Below are positions 62,356-64,000 of a stretch of DNA of 64,000 bases, piece after piece. The position numbers were made by a program, and so were the translations under genes. The stretch is from Agromyces lapidis. Lineage in GTDB: Bacteria; Actinomycetota; Actinomycetes; Actinomycetales; Microbacteriaceae. Under the pieces are notes generated by a model, which saw nothing but the letters and a program-made list of their open reading frames with translations, was not told the origin of the DNA and made no database searches. Where the stretch lies: contig NZ_WBIQ01000005.1 in assembly GCF_009749405.1 (NCBI RefSeq), positions 372,001 through 436,000 of the forward strand, given 5' to 3'. Each line of letters begins with the position of its first letter. The first letter of the stretch is position 1.

Positions 62356-62375
62356 ACAACTCGAAGGGGAGTGCG

Positions 62376-63821
62376 ATGCCGGCCCTGCTCAGCGGCGAAG
62401 AGCGTGATGACGCGAACTCCGGGGGAGCGGCCCGACCGCGCCCGAACATCCTCCTGATCGTCTCCGACGATCACGGCTACGCCGACCGCTCGGCGCTCGG
62501 CCTCGACCCCGAGGTGCGCACCCCGGCGCTCGACCGCCTCGCCGCCGAGGGGGTCGGCTGCGACGAGGCCTACGTCACCGCACCCGTCTGCTCGCCCTCG
62601 CGCGCCGGCCTCATCGCCGGCGCCTACCAGCAACGCTGGGGCGCGCACTGGTTCGACGACTCGTCGATGGCGGGCCCCGAGCACCCCTCGCTCGCCGAAC
62701 GGCTCCGCGACGTCGGGTACAGCACCGGGTACTACGGCAAGGTGCACTACGGCGCCGAGCGCGAGGGTGATCGCGGTGCACCGCCGCAGCACGGCTTCGA
62801 CGACAGCTTCTACGGGCTCGCCGGTCAGTCGATGGGGCGCCTCAACTACCTGCGTCACTCGGGCGCGGCCGTCGCCGAGTACGGCGGGGCGGCGAAGGCC
62901 ATGGCGGTGCAGCCCATGTCGGCGGGCGGGGAGCCGGTCGAGGTCGAGCGGTTCCTCACCGACGAGATCGCCGACCGCGCCGCCGCCTTCATCGCCGCCG
63001 TCGACGAGCGGCCGTTCTTCGCGATGGTCGCCTTCAACGCGGTGCACAACTTCTGCTGGCAGCTGCCAGACGACGAGCTCGAGGCGCGCGGGCTGCCGAA
63101 GCTCGAGGACTGGTACCCCGGGGCATCCGAGTACCTCGACTGGTACGACGGCGCGATCAGCCCGAACCTGCCGAACGGACGGGCCTACTACCTGGCCCAG
63201 CTCGAGCTGATGGACCGCCAGGTCGGCCGCCTGCTCGAACTGCTCGATGAGCTGGGCGTCGGCGACGACACGATCGTCGTCTACACGACCGACAACGGCG
63301 GCTCCCGGTGCAACTTCGGGGTGAACACCCCGCTCCGCGGTTCGAAGTACACGCTCTACGAGGGCGGGGTCCGCGTGCCGTTCCTCGTGCGCTGGCCGGC
63401 GGCCCTGCCCGGCGGCGTCGTGCGCGACGGGCTCGTGAGCTCGATGGACATCGCGGCGACCGCGCTCGCCGCGGCGGGCGGCGACGTCGACGGGCTCGAC
63501 GGGCACGATCTCCTGGGCTTCCTCCGCGGCGACGACGGCCCGGTTCGCGACGAGCTGCACTGGGACTGCCGCTGGCAGTGGTCGGTGCGGCAGGGTCGGT
63601 GGAAGCTCGGCTGGGTCGAGCCCGGCTCGCCGCACGCCGAGGAGATCCGGCGGGTCGAGCACACCGAGCCGGGCGACGGCCTCCGCCTCGTCGATCTCGT
63701 CGCGGACCCCTCGGAGGAGCGCGACGTGCGGGCCGAGCACCCCGAGGTCGTCGCCGAACTCACCGCGGCGCGTCGGCGATGGCGCGCCGAGATGGACCGA
63801 TCGTCCGCGGTTCCGAGCTGA
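62376..63821 (+). CDS. Type I sulfatase (formylglycine-dependent)
   Basis: 481 residues. PNILLIVSDDHGYADRSA at 23-40 gives the metal-binding Asp-Asp; Cys72 in VCSPSRAGLIAG is the formylglycine precursor in a C-x-P-x-R motif; TTDNGGSRCNFG holds further metal ligands and the conserved Lys is in GSKYTLYEGGVRVPFL. Formylglycine-generating enzyme must be supplied elsewhere. No signal peptide is seen, so it may act on imported sulfated sugars. Ribosome site GAAGGGGAG precedes ATG 62376. The next gene starts a predicted exported protein from a similar promoter. Confidence 0.92.
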   Translation: MPALLSGEERDDANSGGAARPRPNILLIVSDDHGYADRSALGLDPEVRTPALDRLAAEGVGCDEAYVTAPVCSPSRAGLIAGAYQQRWGAHWFDDSSMAGPEHPSLAERLRDVGYSTGYYGKVHYGAEREGDRGAPPQHGFDDSFYGLAGQSMGRLNYLRHSGAAVAEYGGAAKAMAVQPMSAGGEPVEVERFLTDEIADRAAAFIAAVDERPFFAMVAFNAVHNFCWQLPDDELEARGLPKLEDWYPGASEYLDWYDGAISPNLPNGRAYYLAQLELMDRQVGRLLELLDELGVGDDTIVVYTTDNGGSRCNFGVNTPLRGSKYTLYEGGVRVPFLVRWPAALPGGVVRDGLVSSMDIAATALAAAGGDVDGLDGHDLLGFLRGDDGPVRDELHWDCRWQWSVRQGRWKLGWVEPGSPHAEEIRRVEHTEPGDGLRLVDLVADPSEERDVRAEHPEVVAELTAARRRWRAEMDRSSAVPS

Positions 63822-63824
63822 CGC

Positions 63825-63853
63825 TTGCGTCGTTCGGCGTCCGCCGCTACAGT
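63825..63853 (+). promoter_or_regulatory. Promoter of the gene at 63943
   Basis: TTGCGT (63825-63830) and TACAGT (63848-63853) have a 17-bp spacer. TACAGT is the same as the MFS -10 box. The palindrome that follows begins five bases downstream. Confidence 0.55.
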
Positions 63854-63858
63854 CACGT

Positions 63859-63884
63859 GTTAATCGTTTAGCTAAACGATTAAC
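63859..63884. promoter_or_regulatory. Perfect 26-bp palindromic operator
   Basis: Left half GTTAATCGTTTAG, right half CTAAACGATTAAC: perfect complement. The outer parts contain the TAATCG/CGATTA half-site shared with the sulfatase operator, here separated by TTTAGCTAAA. A dimer or tetramer of a LacI-like repressor could bind. It lies over the transcription start of the following gene. Confidence 0.65.
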
Positions 63885-63942
63885 ATTCGGCGGGCGCAGC
63901 ACCGCCATCCCTCACCAAGAGACAGATCCAAAGGAGGATCGG

Positions 63943-64000
63943 ATGCTTCGAAGTGCAATCACCCGTCGCGGGGCCGCCGCGGTGGCCCTGGCCGCCACGG
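63943..64000 (+). CDS. Exported protein, N-terminus only (truncated by window edge)
   Basis: ATG 63943 follows AAAGGAGG. The visible residues MLRSAITRRGAAAVALAAT are the start of a signal peptide with a basic n-region and hydrophobic core. Position after a sulfatase and behind a repressor-type operator suggests a substrate-binding protein of a sugar importer, but only 19 residues are seen. Confidence 0.6.
   Translation, partial: MLRSAITRRGAAAVALAAT

Larger units (their letters stand above)
61969..62375. other. 407-bp intergenic region between divergent collagenase and sulfatase genes
   Basis: The first 60 bp continue GC-rich with no reading frame that looks coding. At 62085-62140 an unusually AT-rich stretch contains ATGTATTACACAT, a TTCAAT/TAATAC pair with a 17-bp spacer on the minus strand (possible collagenase promoter), and the palindrome ACAAATTTGT at 62127-62136. 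The rest is GC-rich until the sulfatase promoter at 62311. No RNA gene is recognised. Confidence 0.6.

Overview
The window is high-GC, densely coded DNA with GTG and TTG starts beside ATG, frequent ATGA/GTGA stop-start overlaps and long stem-loops without a T-tract between units. The protein set (NucS, Cgl0159-type inositol protein, DUF222/HNH protein, many ABC sugar transporters) and the recurrent word GAGGCATCC point to an actinomycete, most likely a soil or plant-associated Microbacteriaceae member. No rRNA, tRNA, CRISPR array, phage or transposase is visible. It looks like ordinary chromosome rich in carbohydrate uptake and secreted hydrolases.

Layout. 0-11.4 kb: housekeeping and stress genes (partial CPA1 antiporter, NUC1-type nuclease, FAD monooxygenase, beta-hydroxyacid dehydrogenase, DUF222/HNH protein, YCII protein, OhrR-like regulator, DedA, GIY-YIG protein, CPBP protein, DUF1349 protein). 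11.4-17.8 kb: a divergent sugar locus with a DeoR regulator and GH4 glycosidase facing a PfkB kinase and a binding protein with two permeases. 18-32.7 kb: a large secreted PIG-L deacetylase, then an eight-gene run (IolE-like isomerase, Gfo/Idh/MocA oxidoreductase, complete ABC importer with ATPase, PHP metallohydrolase, GH38 alpha-mannosidase), followed by a GntR/UTRA regulator. 34-38.8 kb: iolC, a Cgl0159-type gene, iolB and iolD as one operon. Three sites resembling the IolR box lie upstream of iolC, of the GntR gene and of the IolE-like gene, which suggests that the two blocks form one inositol-related regulon.

39-52 kb: mixed genes, including oligopeptidase B, a WXG100 protein between two paralogous small membrane proteins, a MocR/PNPOx pair, a short ORF translationally coupled to a 1026-residue LuxR-type ATPase regulator, and a 94-bp intergenic inverted repeat whose three mismatches are all G.U pairs. 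52-64 kb: a leucyl aminopeptidase remnant, a TetR regulator, secreted M6 and M9 metalloproteases, a HAD phosphatase, NucS, an MFS permease, a sulfatase and the start of an exported protein. In this last part three promoters carry palindromes built on AATCG/CGATT at the start-site position, which suggests one repressor, not encoded here, controlling all three.

Functions are assigned from motifs and remembered family features; no database search was possible.
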